64,000 nucleotides of DNA. Origin: DASPUH01 sp964518505. GTDB taxonomy: Bacteria > Chloroflexota > Limnocylindria > Limnocylindrales > CSP1-4. Both the position numbers and the translations under genes were made by a program. Under the pieces are notes generated by a model. It saw only the letters and a program-made list of their open reading frames with translations, ran no database searches and was not told where the DNA came from. The first letter of the stretch is position 1. Every line of letters starts with the position of its first letter. Where the stretch lies: NCBI GenBank assembly GCA_964518505.1, contig CAZFGT010000001.1, positions 62,001 to 126,000 of the forward strand. The letters are read 5' to 3'. Of this stretch, positions 41,092-49,575 are shown in pieces.

Positions 41092-43064
41092 GGAGCGCTC
41101 AGGCGCCACGACAGCACGTCCCGCTCGTACCCGGGCGTGCCCGGATCGACCGCCCCATGCCCGTCGGTGACGCGCTTCGCCACGGCGGCGTAGGCGCTGT
41201 CCCAGGCGATGGGCAGGATCGGGACCAGCCCGGCAAGGTGCATCTCCAGCCGCTGGTACGCGGCCGCCCGGGACGCGAGGTCGGCCGTGCGAGTGGCCTG
41301 GACCAGCAGCTGGTCGGTCAGGGGGTCCTGCCAGCCCCCGAAGTTCGCGTCGCCGGGGTGGCTGATGCTCGTCGCCCGCGACCCCAGCAGTCGCCCCAGG
41401 GCGTCGTCGGGATCCAGGCCGGCGGGCTGGCCGACGAGGTACGTGTCGAAGCTGTTGGGGTACTCGAGCGCGCTGAGGATGTCGTGGCCGGACAGCGACG
41501 TGGCCTGCACGTCGAGGGCGATACCGCAGTCGTGCAGGCGGGTCGCGGCGCCCGTCAGCAGGCCCAGGAGCACGTCGTCACCCGGCCGCACGGCGATCGA
41601 TGACTGGAGACGCAGGCCGCCCTTGGCGTAGATCCCGTCGCTCCCGCGCACCCAGCCGGCAGCGGTGAGGGCGGCCTGTGCAGCGGATCCGCCGGCCGGC
41701 CACGGCAGGTCGCCCTGGGCCGCCCAGGACCCCGGCGGGAGCACGTCGGACGCGGCGTAGGCGTGCCCCGCCGCGGCCGCGGTGGCGAGCGCGTGCGGAT
41801 CCAGACACGCCGCGAAGGCGTCACGGGCAGCGACATCGGCGTACGGGTGGCCCGGCCGGACGTTGAAGACGATCAGGCGCAGCGTGTCGGCGGGGCGGGC
41901 CGCGACGGTCAGCCGCGACGAGGTGGCCAGGCCGGGCACGGCGTCCGACTGGACCTCCGGCAGCCAGTCGAGGTCGCCCGCCTGGAGCTCGGTCGCGGCG
42001 ACGCTGGCGTCGCTCACGGTGACGAGCCGGATGTGCGCCGGCGCCCCGGCGGCGGGTGAGGCACCCCAGCGGGTCAGCTCGATCGACTGGCCGGGTGTCC
42101 TGCCGGTCAGGACGAACGGTCCGGCGCCGATCGGATGGGCCTGCAGGTCGAGCAGCGGCACGGCCGCGGCCTGGCGGTCCGTCCCGGTGGCGGTCTGCAC
42201 GGTGGCCAGCGCCTCGAGCTGGCCCAGCAGGGCGGTCGCGTATCCCGATACGTCGGGCTGCCCGTCGGAGGTGGTGAAGGACGCCGCGTCGGGGGTCGTC
42301 ACGCCGGCGTCGGTGAGCAGGCCCCGGAGGCTGGCCGCGTAGAAGGCGGGGTCGCAATCGGCGGGTGGCGGTGTCTCTGCGCAGGCCGGCGCGGTGGTGG
42401 TCGTCTGGATGGCCCCCAGCAGATCACTGACGCGCTCCGTCGTGACGCCGCCGATGGCGGCCAGGAGGCGGGCCAGGCTGGCATCCAGGGCGGCCGCGGG
42501 CAGGATCGGCAGCTGGGCCATGACGTCGGTCTGGAACGGCGCCCATGGCCGGCGGAGCGTGAAGACGACCAGGCCGGGTGACGGCGAGGCGACCCCCGCC
42601 AGGGCCCCACTGATCGTGTCGCACAGGTCGCCGAACGGACAGTCCGGCTGCAGCGCCAGCTGGTACGTGCGCACGACGTCGGCCGCCGCGACGAGGGTGC
42701 CGTCACTGAAGTGGCGGCCGGCGGCGAGCGTGACGCGCCACGTCAGGCCGTTGGCGGCGACCACCGGCGCCGCGGCCGCCAGGTCCGGCTGGGGCACCAG
42801 CCGCGGGTCCAGGTGGTACAGCGCGGCCTGCAGGAAGCGCTGCACCAGCTGCGTCGCCACGTCCGCTGAGGGGACGATGAAGCCCGTCGGGTCGGCCGGC
42901 ACACCGATGCGGAGGGTGTCGACGGCGGTCGGATCGGAGGCCAGCGGCGACGGCGGGACGGCCGCGGTGGGGGCGGGCGTGGGGCTGCCGCAAGCCAGCA
43001 CGAGGAGCGCAGCGAGGCCGCCGACGAGGGCGCGGCGGGGGCCACGCGTCCGATGGGTCGCCAC
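41088..43064 (-). CDS. SBP_bac_5-like substrate-binding lipoprotein, no transporter of its own
   Basis: 658 residues. GTG start at 43062-43064, hydrophobic signal and lipobox VLAC (Cys25). Divergent family-5 fold: VDTLRIGVPADPTGFIVPSADVATQLVQRFLQAALYHLD, GLTWRVTLAAGRHFSDGTLVAAADVVRTYQLAL, PIGAGPFVLTGRTPGQSIELTRW, LRLIVFNVRPGHPYADVAARDAFAACLD. Ala-rich, with an inserted Cys-rich region around residues 220-240 (ACAETPPPADC). It has its own transcription unit immediately before SBP2 and may feed the operon-2 permease with other ligands. Confidence 0.85.
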   Translation of the reverse strand: MATHRTRGPRRALVGGLAALLVLACGSPTPAPTAAVPPSPLASDPTAVDTLRIGVPADPTGFIVPSADVATQLVQRFLQAALYHLDPRLVPQPDLAAAAPVVAANGLTWRVTLAAGRHFSDGTLVAAADVVRTYQLALQPDCPFGDLCDTISGALAGVASPSPGLVVFTLRRPWAPFQTDVMAQLPILPAAALDASLARLLAAIGGVTTERVSDLLGAIQTTTTAPACAETPPPADCDPAFYAASLRGLLTDAGVTTPDAASFTTSDGQPDVSGYATALLGQLEALATVQTATGTDRQAAAVPLLDLQAHPIGAGPFVLTGRTPGQSIELTRWGASPAAGAPAHIRLVTVSDASVAATELQAGDLDWLPEVQSDAVPGLATSSRLTVAARPADTLRLIVFNVRPGHPYADVAARDAFAACLDPHALATAAAAGHAYAASDVLPPGSWAAQGDLPWPAGGSAAQAALTAAGWVRGSDGIYAKGGLRLQSSIAVRPGDDVLLGLLTGAATRLHDCGIALDVQATSLSGHDILSALEYPNSFDTYLVGQPAGLDPDDALGRLLGSRATSISHPGDANFGGWQDPLTDQLLVQATRTADLASRAAAYQRLEMHLAGLVPILPIAWDSAYAAVAKRVTDGHGAVDPGTPGYERDVLSWRLSAP

Positions 43065-43120
43065 GAGGCGGTGAGTCTACCCTGCGTCGCGCGGCGGGGC
43101 CGCCGGGCGCGGGACCGCGA

Positions 43121-44674
43121 TCAGGTCGGGCAGGGCGTCTCGACGCCGGTCATGGCCCGCCAGTGGAGGTCGGGCTGGCGGGCCGCCGTCGCCTCGTCGA
43201 GGCGCCGCACGGGCGCCGTGTGGGGCGCCGAGTGGACCAGCTCGGGGTCCTCATGGGCCTCCGCGGCGATCGCCAGCAGGGCGTCGGCGAAGGCATCCAG
43301 GGTCTCCACCGACTCGGTCTCGGTGGGCTCGATGAGCAGGCACTCCTCCACGATGTGGGGGAAGTAGATGGTCGGGGGATGGAAGCCCTTGTCGATGAGC
43401 CGCTTGGCGACGTCGAGCGTGCGCACGCCGGTCTCGATCTTGAGGGCCTCCCCGCTGGCCACGAACTCGTGCTTGCAGGGCCGGTCGTAGGGGATCTCGT
43501 ACGTGCCGCGGAGGCGCGACTTGAGGTAGTTGGCGGCCAGCACCGCGTCCTCGCTGACCTCCACCAGGCCGCTCCCGCCGTGCGCCCGGAGATAGGCATA
43601 CGCGCGCACGTAGACGCCGGCGCTGCCCTGGTAGGCCCGCACGCGGCCGATCGAGGCAGGCCGCTCGTCCGGTCGCTCCAGGCGGAACGGGCCATCGTCG
43701 TCGCGTACCACGCGCGGGCCGGGCAGGTACGGCTGCAGCTTCTCACCGACGCCCACCGGCCCCGCCCCGGGACCGCCCCCGCCGTGCGGCGTGGAGAATG
43801 TCTTGTGCACGTTGAAGTGCATCACGTCGAAGCCGGCCTCACCCGGCCGGAACTTGCCCAGCACGGCGTTGAGGTTGGCGCCGTCCATGTAGGCCAGGGC
43901 GCCGACGGCGTGGACGGCCTCCAGCAGCTCCACCACGCGCGCCTCGAAGAGGCCCAGGGTGGACGGGTTGGTCAGCATCACGGCCGCCGTGTGCGGGCCG
44001 AGCGCCGCACGCAGCGCGTCGAGGTCCACCCCGCCGTCGGCCGCCGAGGGGACGGTGACCGTGGTGAAGCCGGCCATCGACGCGGTCGCCGGGTTGGTGC
44101 CATGCGAGGAGTCGGGCACGATGACCTCGCGCCGCTCGTGGTCGCCGCGGGCTTCGTGGTAGGCGCGGACCATGAGGATGCCCGTCAGCTCGCCCTGCGC
44201 GCCGGCGGCCGGCTGGAGCGTCACGGCGCGCATGCCGCTGATCTCCGCCAGCCACTGCTCGGTCTCCCACAGCAGCTCCAGCGTGCCCTGGGCCACGGCG
44301 TCCGGCGCCAGCGGATGGAGGGCGGCGAAGCCGGGCAGGCGGGCGGCCCACTCGTTGAGCTTGGGGTTGTACTTCATGGTGCAGGAGCCGAGGGGGTAGA
44401 AGCCAGTGTCGACGCCGTAGTTCAGGTGCGACAGGTTGACGAAGTGACGCACCACCTCCAGCTCGTTCAGCTCGGGCAGGGCCGGCGTCCCGTCGCGGCG
44501 ATGCCTGGCGGGGATACCCGCCAGGGCGTTGGCCGGCGGATGCGGGATCTTGTTCCCGCCGCGGCCCGGCCGCGACAGCTCGGCCAGCGTGGGCTGCAGC
44601 GACGGCCCCACGGCGGTGCGCGGGCCCAGGTTGGGAGCGGCCGGCAACGTCTGGCCCACCGGATCGGCGCTCAT
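43121..44674 (-). CDS. gcvPB: Glycine dehydrogenase (decarboxylating), subunit 2
   Basis: 517 residues; the PLP-binding half of the split P-protein, which decarboxylates glycine and passes aminomethyl to lipoyl-GcvH. The PLP Lys is in FNVHKTFSTPHGGGGPG. LSHLNYGVDTGFYPLGSCTMKYNPK, LQPAAGAQGELTGILM and DSSHGTNPATASMAGF are family blocks. Start ATG 44672-44674 overlaps the gcvPA stop (ATGA); a longer frame upstream is shadow. Acts as a heterotetramer with GcvPA. Confidence 0.95.
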   Translation of the reverse strand: MSADPVGQTLPAAPNLGPRTAVGPSLQPTLAELSRPGRGGNKIPHPPANALAGIPARHRRDGTPALPELNELEVVRHFVNLSHLNYGVDTGFYPLGSCTMKYNPKLNEWAARLPGFAALHPLAPDAVAQGTLELLWETEQWLAEISGMRAVTLQPAAGAQGELTGILMVRAYHEARGDHERREVIVPDSSHGTNPATASMAGFTTVTVPSAADGGVDLDALRAALGPHTAAVMLTNPSTLGLFEARVVELLEAVHAVGALAYMDGANLNAVLGKFRPGEAGFDVMHFNVHKTFSTPHGGGGPGAGPVGVGEKLQPYLPGPRVVRDDDGPFRLERPDERPASIGRVRAYQGSAGVYVRAYAYLRAHGGSGLVEVSEDAVLAANYLKSRLRGTYEIPYDRPCKHEFVASGEALKIETGVRTLDVAKRLIDKGFHPPTIYFPHIVEECLLIEPTETESVETLDAFADALLAIAAEAHEDPELVHSAPHTAPVRRLDEATAARQPDLHWRAMTGVETPCPT

Positions 44675-46086
44675 GACCGGGCCCCCGACGGGGCGTAGCG
44701 GCCCGAACCAGCCTGCGCGGCGGCGTCCTGGGCATCGTCGGCCAGGATGTCGTGGAGCGCGTCGCCGAAGCGCCGGATCTCGTCGTCGGTGGTCACCTCC
44801 GTGGCGCACACCAGGAGGGACTCGCGCAGCAGCGGGTCGTCGGGGTACCACGTGCCGAGCGGCAGCCCGGCAAGGACGCCGCGCGCCAGGAGCGCGTCGT
44901 GGACGCGCGCGGCGTCGGGCACGCTGATGGCGAACTCGTTGAGGTAGGGCGCCGAATGGAGTCGCGGTGCGCCGGCTTCCGTCAGGGCGTCCTCCAGGCG
45001 TCGCGCGCGGGCCGCTCCGGCGGCCGCGACGTCGCGCAGGCCATGCGGGCCGATCGTCGCCAGGTAGACCGTGGCGGCCAGGGCGCAGAGGGCCTGGTTG
45101 GTGCAGATGTTGCTGGCGGCGCGTTCGCGGCGGATGTCCTGCTCGCGCGCGCGAAGCGTCATGACGAAGGCCCGCCGGCCCTCCGCGTCGGTGGTGGCCC
45201 CGACGAGCCGGCCGGGGATCTGCCGCACGAGGGGCTGCGTGCAGGCCAGGATGCCCAGATAGGGCCCGCCGTACTGCGGTGGGATGCCGAGCGGCTGGCC
45301 CTCGCCCGCGGCGATGTCGGCGCCGTACGCGCCTGGCGGGGCCAGGACGGCGAGCGATACTGGCTCCACGACCGCCACGAAGAGGGCGCCCGCGGCGTGC
45401 GCCAGGCGGGCCGCGTCGGCCATGGGCTCGAGGAGCCCGAAGGCGTTGGGCTGGCCCATCACCACGCCGGCCACCGGGCGACTCGGGTCGGCGAGTTCAC
45501 GCTCCAGGGCGGCCAGGTCGGTCGTGCCGTCGTCCCGGGTGGGGATCTCGTCGAGGATCAGTTCGGCGCCGCGGAAGTACGTCCGCGTCGCCTCCACGTA
45601 ATGCCGATGGACGGCCCGGCTGACGAGCACGCGGGTGCGGTGGGTCGCCCGCACGGTCATCAAGGCGGCCTCGGCAGTGGCCGAGGCGCCGTCGTAATGC
45701 GAGGCCGACACGACGTCCAGACCGGTCAGCTCGGCGAGCATGGACTGGTACTCGTAGATCGTCTGCAGGGTGCCCTGGCTGATCTCCGGCTGGTAGGGCG
45801 TGTAGGCCGTGTAGAACTCGCCGCGCAGCAGCATCTGGTCGACCACCGGCGGGAGGTAGTGGCGGTACACGCCGGCCCCCAGGAAGCTGGCCAGGCCGGT
45901 CTGGTTGCGGGCCGCCAGCGTCTCCAGGCGCTGCGCCAGTTCCAGCTCCGGCAGCGGTCCCGGCAGGTCCAGGCCGTGGGCCCGGACGGCGGTCGGGATG
46001 TCGGCGAAGAGCGGTTCGACCGACGTCAGCCCGAGCGCCTCGAGCATGCGCGCCCGATCGTCCCCGGTGTGCGGGCCGTAGGGCAT
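44671..46086 (-). CDS. gcvPA: Glycine dehydrogenase (decarboxylating), subunit 1
   Basis: 471 residues; the non-PLP half of the P-protein. Recognised by FLGAGVYRHYLPPVVDQMLLRGEFYTAYTPYQPEISQGTLQ, YQSMLAELTGLDVVSASHYDGA, GIPPQYGGPYLGILAC, and LRAREQDIRRERAASNICTNQALCALAA. The split form is found in Firmicutes, Chloroflexi, Thermotogae and archaea rather than enteric bacteria. It follows gcvH by four bases. Confidence 0.95.
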   Translation of the reverse strand: MPYGPHTGDDRARMLEALGLTSVEPLFADIPTAVRAHGLDLPGPLPELELAQRLETLAARNQTGLASFLGAGVYRHYLPPVVDQMLLRGEFYTAYTPYQPEISQGTLQTIYEYQSMLAELTGLDVVSASHYDGASATAEAALMTVRATHRTRVLVSRAVHRHYVEATRTYFRGAELILDEIPTRDDGTTDLAALERELADPSRPVAGVVMGQPNAFGLLEPMADAARLAHAAGALFVAVVEPVSLAVLAPPGAYGADIAAGEGQPLGIPPQYGGPYLGILACTQPLVRQIPGRLVGATTDAEGRRAFVMTLRAREQDIRRERAASNICTNQALCALAATVYLATIGPHGLRDVAAAGAARARRLEDALTEAGAPRLHSAPYLNEFAISVPDAARVHDALLARGVLAGLPLGTWYPDDPLLRESLLVCATEVTTDDEIRRFGDALHDILADDAQDAAAQAGSGRYAPSGARS

Positions 46087-46090
46087 CGGG

Positions 46091-46480
46091 TCAGCCGGCC
46101 TTGGTCATCTCGCGGTAGGCCGCGGCGTCCTTGAGGGCGTCCGCCTGGGCCGGGTCGCTGAGGCGCAGCCGGACCAGCCAGCCCGCGCCGTAGGGCTCGG
46201 TGTTGACCAGCTCGGGCTGATCCGCCAGCGCCGGGTTGACCTCCATGACCGCACCGGCGACCGGGGCGAAGAGGTCGCTGACGGCCTTCACCGACTCCAC
46301 CACCCCGAAGGTCTTGCCGCGCTCGAAGTGGGCGCCGACGGCCGGCAACTCCACGAAGACGATGTCCCCCAACTGGTCGGCGGCATAGCCGGTGATGCCC
46401 ACCACGCCTGCGTCGCCCTCCACGCGAAGCCACTCGTGGTCGTCGGTGTAGCGCAATCCGTCGGGCACGTCCACGGGCAC
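46091..46480 (-). CDS. gcvH: Glycine cleavage system H protein
   Basis: 129 residues; carries the lipoyl arm that shuttles the aminomethyl group between P, T and L proteins. The lipoylated Lys65 lies in VVESVKAVSDLFAPVAG; the front YTDDHEWLRVEGDAGVVGIT and C-terminal GWLVRLRLSD are typical. GTG start at 46478-46480. It is nine bases downstream of gcvT. Confidence 0.96.
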   Translation of the reverse strand: MPVDVPDGLRYTDDHEWLRVEGDAGVVGITGYAADQLGDIVFVELPAVGAHFERGKTFGVVESVKAVSDLFAPVAGAVMEVNPALADQPELVNTEPYGAGWLVRLRLSDPAQADALKDAAAYREMTKAG

Positions 46481-46489
46481 GACTCCTTG

Positions 46490-47590
46490 TCAGCGGGGGC
46501 GAACGTAGAAGGGCAGAGCGACCACCTCCGCGGCCACGCGGCCGTCGCGGATGGCGACCGCCTCCATGGTACCCACTGCCGACGCATCGGGCGGCACGTA
46601 GGCCATGGCGATGGATACGCCGAGGGTCGGCGACACGCTGCCACTCGTGACGAGGCCGGTGGGGGTGGCCGCGGCGGCCGGCGCGAAGAGGGGGTAACCG
46701 TGGCGGGCCACGCCGCGCTCGCGCAGCACGAGGCCCACGAGCGTCCGCGAGAGCGGCCGGGCCAGGATCGCCTCCAGGGCCGCCCGGCCGACGAAGTCGC
46801 CCGGCTTGTCCAACCGTACGACGCGGCCAAGCCCCGCCTCGAAGGGGTTCACGGTGCGGTCGAGCTCGTTGCCGTAGAGGGGCATGCCCGCTTCGAGGCG
46901 CAGCGTGTCGCGGGCCCCCAACCCGACCGGCACGAGCCCGGCTCCCCTGCCCGCCTCCATCAGCGTGTCCCACAGGGCCGGCGCGGCCTCCCAGGGCACG
47001 AACAGCTCGAAGCCGTCCTCGCCGGTGTAGCCGGTCCTGGCCAGCAGGGCGTCCGTACCGGCCACCCGCGCCGGCGTGATGCCGTAGTAGCGCAGGGCGC
47101 CCAGGTCGGCGTCGACGAGCGGGGCGACGATGCCCAGGGCATGCGGACCCTGCACCGCGAGCAGGGCGGTGCGCAGCGAGGCGTCATCCAGGTGGGCTTC
47201 GAAGCCGGCCAGGCGCTCGCGTACGGCCTCGGTCACGACCTCCCGGTTGCCGGCGTTGGGCACCACGAAGAAGCGCTCGTCGCCCAGGCGGTAGACGATG
47301 AGATCGTCGATCAGGCCGCCGTCGGGGGCGCAGATGAGGGAGTACTGGGCCCGCCCGATGGCCAGCCGGCCGGGGTCGGAAACGAGGGCGTAGGCAAGCG
47401 CCGCGGCGGCCCCGGGGCCTTCGACGAACAGCTCGCCCATGTGCGAGAGATCGAAGAGGCCGGCTGCCTGGCGCACCGCGCGGTGCTCCTCGAGGATGCC
47501 CGTGTACTGGACGGGCATCTCCCAGCCGCCGAATTCGATGAGGCGCGCGCCGGCCGCCGCGTGGCGGTCGTAGAGCGACGTGCGGCGCAT
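46490..47590 (-). CDS. gcvT: Aminomethyltransferase (glycine cleavage T protein)
   Basis: 366 residues; transfers methylene from GcvH to tetrahydrofolate, releasing ammonia. Family blocks are RRTSLYDRHAAAGARLIEFGGWEMPVQY, LFDLSHMGELFVEGPGA, ARTGYTGEDGFELFVP, LGARDTLRLEAGMPLYGNE and a C-terminal GYVTSG-like LVTSGSVSPTLGVSIAMAYV. Its product, 5,10-methylene-THF, can be turned into the 10-formyl-THF used by PurN and PurH. It overlaps the Nudix gene stop by one base. Confidence 0.95.
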   Translation of the reverse strand: MRRTSLYDRHAAAGARLIEFGGWEMPVQYTGILEEHRAVRQAAGLFDLSHMGELFVEGPGAAAALAYALVSDPGRLAIGRAQYSLICAPDGGLIDDLIVYRLGDERFFVVPNAGNREVVTEAVRERLAGFEAHLDDASLRTALLAVQGPHALGIVAPLVDADLGALRYYGITPARVAGTDALLARTGYTGEDGFELFVPWEAAPALWDTLMEAGRGAGLVPVGLGARDTLRLEAGMPLYGNELDRTVNPFEAGLGRVVRLDKPGDFVGRAALEAILARPLSRTLVGLVLRERGVARHGYPLFAPAAAATPTGLVTSGSVSPTLGVSIAMAYVPPDASAVGTMEAVAIRDGRVAAEVVALPFYVRPR

Positions 47591-48078
47591 CAGGCGGCCG
47601 CCATCGTCAGGGGCAGGGTGCGCTCGATGGCCGGACGGGCGCGGGCCACGATCTGGCGCTCGGTCTCGTGGCGCATCAGCGCATGGGCCTCGTCAAGCGG
47701 GATCCAGGCCACTTCGTCGAACTCGTGGTCGTGCGTGGCCATGTCGCCCCCTTCAGGCAGCATCAGGAAGTAGTGCACGGTCTTGTGGATCCGCACACGC
47801 TCCTGGATGAAGAAATACTCGATCTCGCCCACGGGCTCCACGATGCGGACACCCAGGCCGGTCTCCTCGCTGACTTCCCGGAGGGCCGTCTGCTCGATCG
47901 TCTCGCCCGGCTCGGGCGTGCCCTTGGGCAGGGTCCACAACTCCCGGTCACGGTCCAGCCGACGCAGGCCGAGCACCAGCTCGTGGCGGCCCTGACCAAC
48001 GCGGACGACGATCCCTCCGGCTGAGGTGGCCTGCGCGTTGCGCAGGCGGGGTCGCGACTTCCCGGTCAGCCGCGCCAC
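47590..48078 (-). CDS. Nudix hydrolase
   Basis: 162 residues with a complete Nudix box at 53-75: G-T-P-E-P-G-E, seven residues, then REVSEETGL. This coordinates the metal for pyrophosphate hydrolysis. Preceding RDRELWTLPKG is typical of the MutT/Ap4A-type subgroup. GTG start at 48076-48078. First gene in line with gcvT-H-PA-PB, perhaps only by read-through. The substrate (Ap4A, nucleoside triphosphate or other) cannot be told from sequence. Confidence 0.9.
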   Translation of the reverse strand: MARLTGKSRPRLRNAQATSAGGIVVRVGQGRHELVLGLRRLDRDRELWTLPKGTPEPGETIEQTALREVSEETGLGVRIVEPVGEIEYFFIQERVRIHKTVHYFLMLPEGGDMATHDHEFDEVAWIPLDEAHALMRHETERQIVARARPAIERTLPLTMAAA

Positions 48079-48395
48079 GGCGCCGCGCGGTATGGCCGCG
48101 GGCGACGCGAGAGCGCCACCGGCCCGGTCGCCCAGCTGACCACAGCACTCCTGCGGAGCGGGGCGATGGCCCGAGTCGGGGGTTCAGCCACGACCATGCC
48201 GTGGCGGCCGTGCAGGCGATCGACGAGCGACGCGGTGGGTGCCAGCGGCTGGGCATGCGTCGCCTGGAGCAGGCGCGTCAGGTCGCTCCGCTGCAGCCCC
48301 AGCTGGCGCTGGCGGTGGCGCGCGGACGGCCGAACGAAGCGGGCGCTGACCCGTGCGCCCCGGATGGCGGCAACGCTGCTGTGCATCTCTCGCAT
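48066..48395 (-). CDS. Doubtful Arg-rich open frame, 109 aa
   Basis: An open frame upstream of and overlapping the Nudix start by 13 bp. Arg/Ala/Leu-rich (QRSDLTRLLQATHAQPLAP), with no recognised domain and no clear RBS at its first ATG; a second Met three codons on follows GAGAG. The 393-bp region 48079-48471 has no other candidate. It may be non-coding leader of the gcv operon; no glycine-riboswitch consensus was recognised. Confidence 0.25.
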   Translation of the reverse strand: MREMHSSVAAIRGARVSARFVRPSARHRQRQLGLQRSDLTRLLQATHAQPLAPTASLVDRLHGRHGMVVAEPPTRAIAPLRRSAVVSWATGPVALSRRPRPYRAAPWRG

Positions 48396-48471
48396 GGTAA
48401 CGCGCCCGGGCCGCGATGCAACACACCGTGGTCGCCCGTGCCGTTGCCAGCACGCGCCGGGATGAGCGCCC

Positions 48472-49461
48472 TCAGCCCCGGGCGGCCAGGACCGCGCGCA
48501 GGGTGGCTGCCTGCTCGGCGGTCAGGCGTCCGTCGGCGAGGGCCATGGCCACCTCCCGCTCGGCGGTCGCGCGGTAGAGGTCCAGGGTGTCCGGGGCGAG
48601 TCGGGCGAGGGCCTCGAGGTGGGCCCGGACGGTCCCCACGTCCCCCCGCACGATCGGTCCGGTCAGGGCCGCCCGAACGCCCAGCGCCTCCGCCCCGGCG
48701 AGGGCCTGTCGCACGAGCGGCAGGTAGACCGCCAGCGACGCCGCCTCGTCGAGCCCCGCCCCGCGGCCCAGCGACACGATGGCGTCGAGCAGGGCGATCT
48801 CCGCCCCGGCGGCCATGACCGCCGCGGCGTGGTAGGCCGCCTTGGCGCCCGCCGGCACCCGTACGGGCTGGGCGCCCATGGCCGTCGCCAGCTCGGCAAG
48901 CATGGACACCAGCGGCTCGTCGCCCTCCAGCGCGACGGTGGCTCCGGGCAACGCCGCCAGCGCCTCCTCCTCGTTGGCGAACGCCACGAGCGGATGGAAC
49001 GACGCGGCGAGGGTGCCCGCCGAGAGGGCCGGCGCCAGGGCGGCGGCCGGCACCAGCCCGCTCGTGTGGACCAGCCCCTGCCCGGCGTAGAGGCGCAGCC
49101 CGGCGGCCACCGTGGCGATGGCGTCATCGGGCACGGTCAGGAAGGCGATCTCCACGTCGTCCAGGACGGGCGTGGCCTCCGGGTACGCCCGCGCGCCGGG
49201 GACCGCCGCCTGGAACCGGGCCCGCCGCTCCGGATCGCGGCTCGCCACCGCCGCGACAGGCCAGCCGGCGGCCGTGAAGGCGCGGCCCAGGACCAGCCCG
49301 ACGTGGCCCGCGCCGATGATGCCCAGGCGAGGCGGAGCGTCGGGGTCGTCGTCGCCACGGGCGTGGAGGTGAGCGCGGCCCGCGGCGTGCGCCCGCGCGT
49401 GGACATCGGCCAGGACGCGGTCGCCGTGCTCGTGGGCGGGGAAGCCGGCCATGCCGTCCAT
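48472..49461 (-). CDS. Rossmann-fold / DUF2520 protein
   Basis: About 329 residues from ATG 49459-49461; a second Met three codons later is equally possible. After a variable ~30-residue start comes LGIIGAGHVGLVLGRAF, an NAD(P)-binding GxGxxG, then VASRDPERRARFQAAV and FLTVPDDAIATVAAGL. The second half begins about residue 170 (AASFHPLVAFANEEEALAALPGATVALEGDE) and is the all-helical DUF2520 domain, related in fold to ketopantoate reductase and ProC. A pantothenate-type reductase role has been suggested for such proteins, but I cannot confirm it here. Confidence 0.85.
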   Translation of the reverse strand: MDGMAGFPAHEHGDRVLADVHARAHAAGRAHLHARGDDDPDAPPRLGIIGAGHVGLVLGRAFTAAGWPVAAVASRDPERRARFQAAVPGARAYPEATPVLDDVEIAFLTVPDDAIATVAAGLRLYAGQGLVHTSGLVPAAALAPALSAGTLAASFHPLVAFANEEEALAALPGATVALEGDEPLVSMLAELATAMGAQPVRVPAGAKAAYHAAAVMAAGAEIALLDAIVSLGRGAGLDEAASLAVYLPLVRQALAGAEALGVRAALTGPIVRGDVGTVRAHLEALARLAPDTLDLYRATAEREVAMALADGRLTAEQAATLRAVLAARG

Positions 49462-49575
49462 GCTGCCATGCGCGGCGTATACTCGGTGGGTCAAGCACGC
49501 TCGACCCGAGGCGGGCACACCCGTCAGGCGCCGACCCGCCCGCGCCGAGGCGCGGGATCCGAGGAGGCCCCGACG

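Noticed and set aside
48079..48471. Glycine riboswitch ahead of the gcv operon
   Set aside because: No recognisable tandem aptamer sequence, and a Nudix gene intervenes before gcvT.
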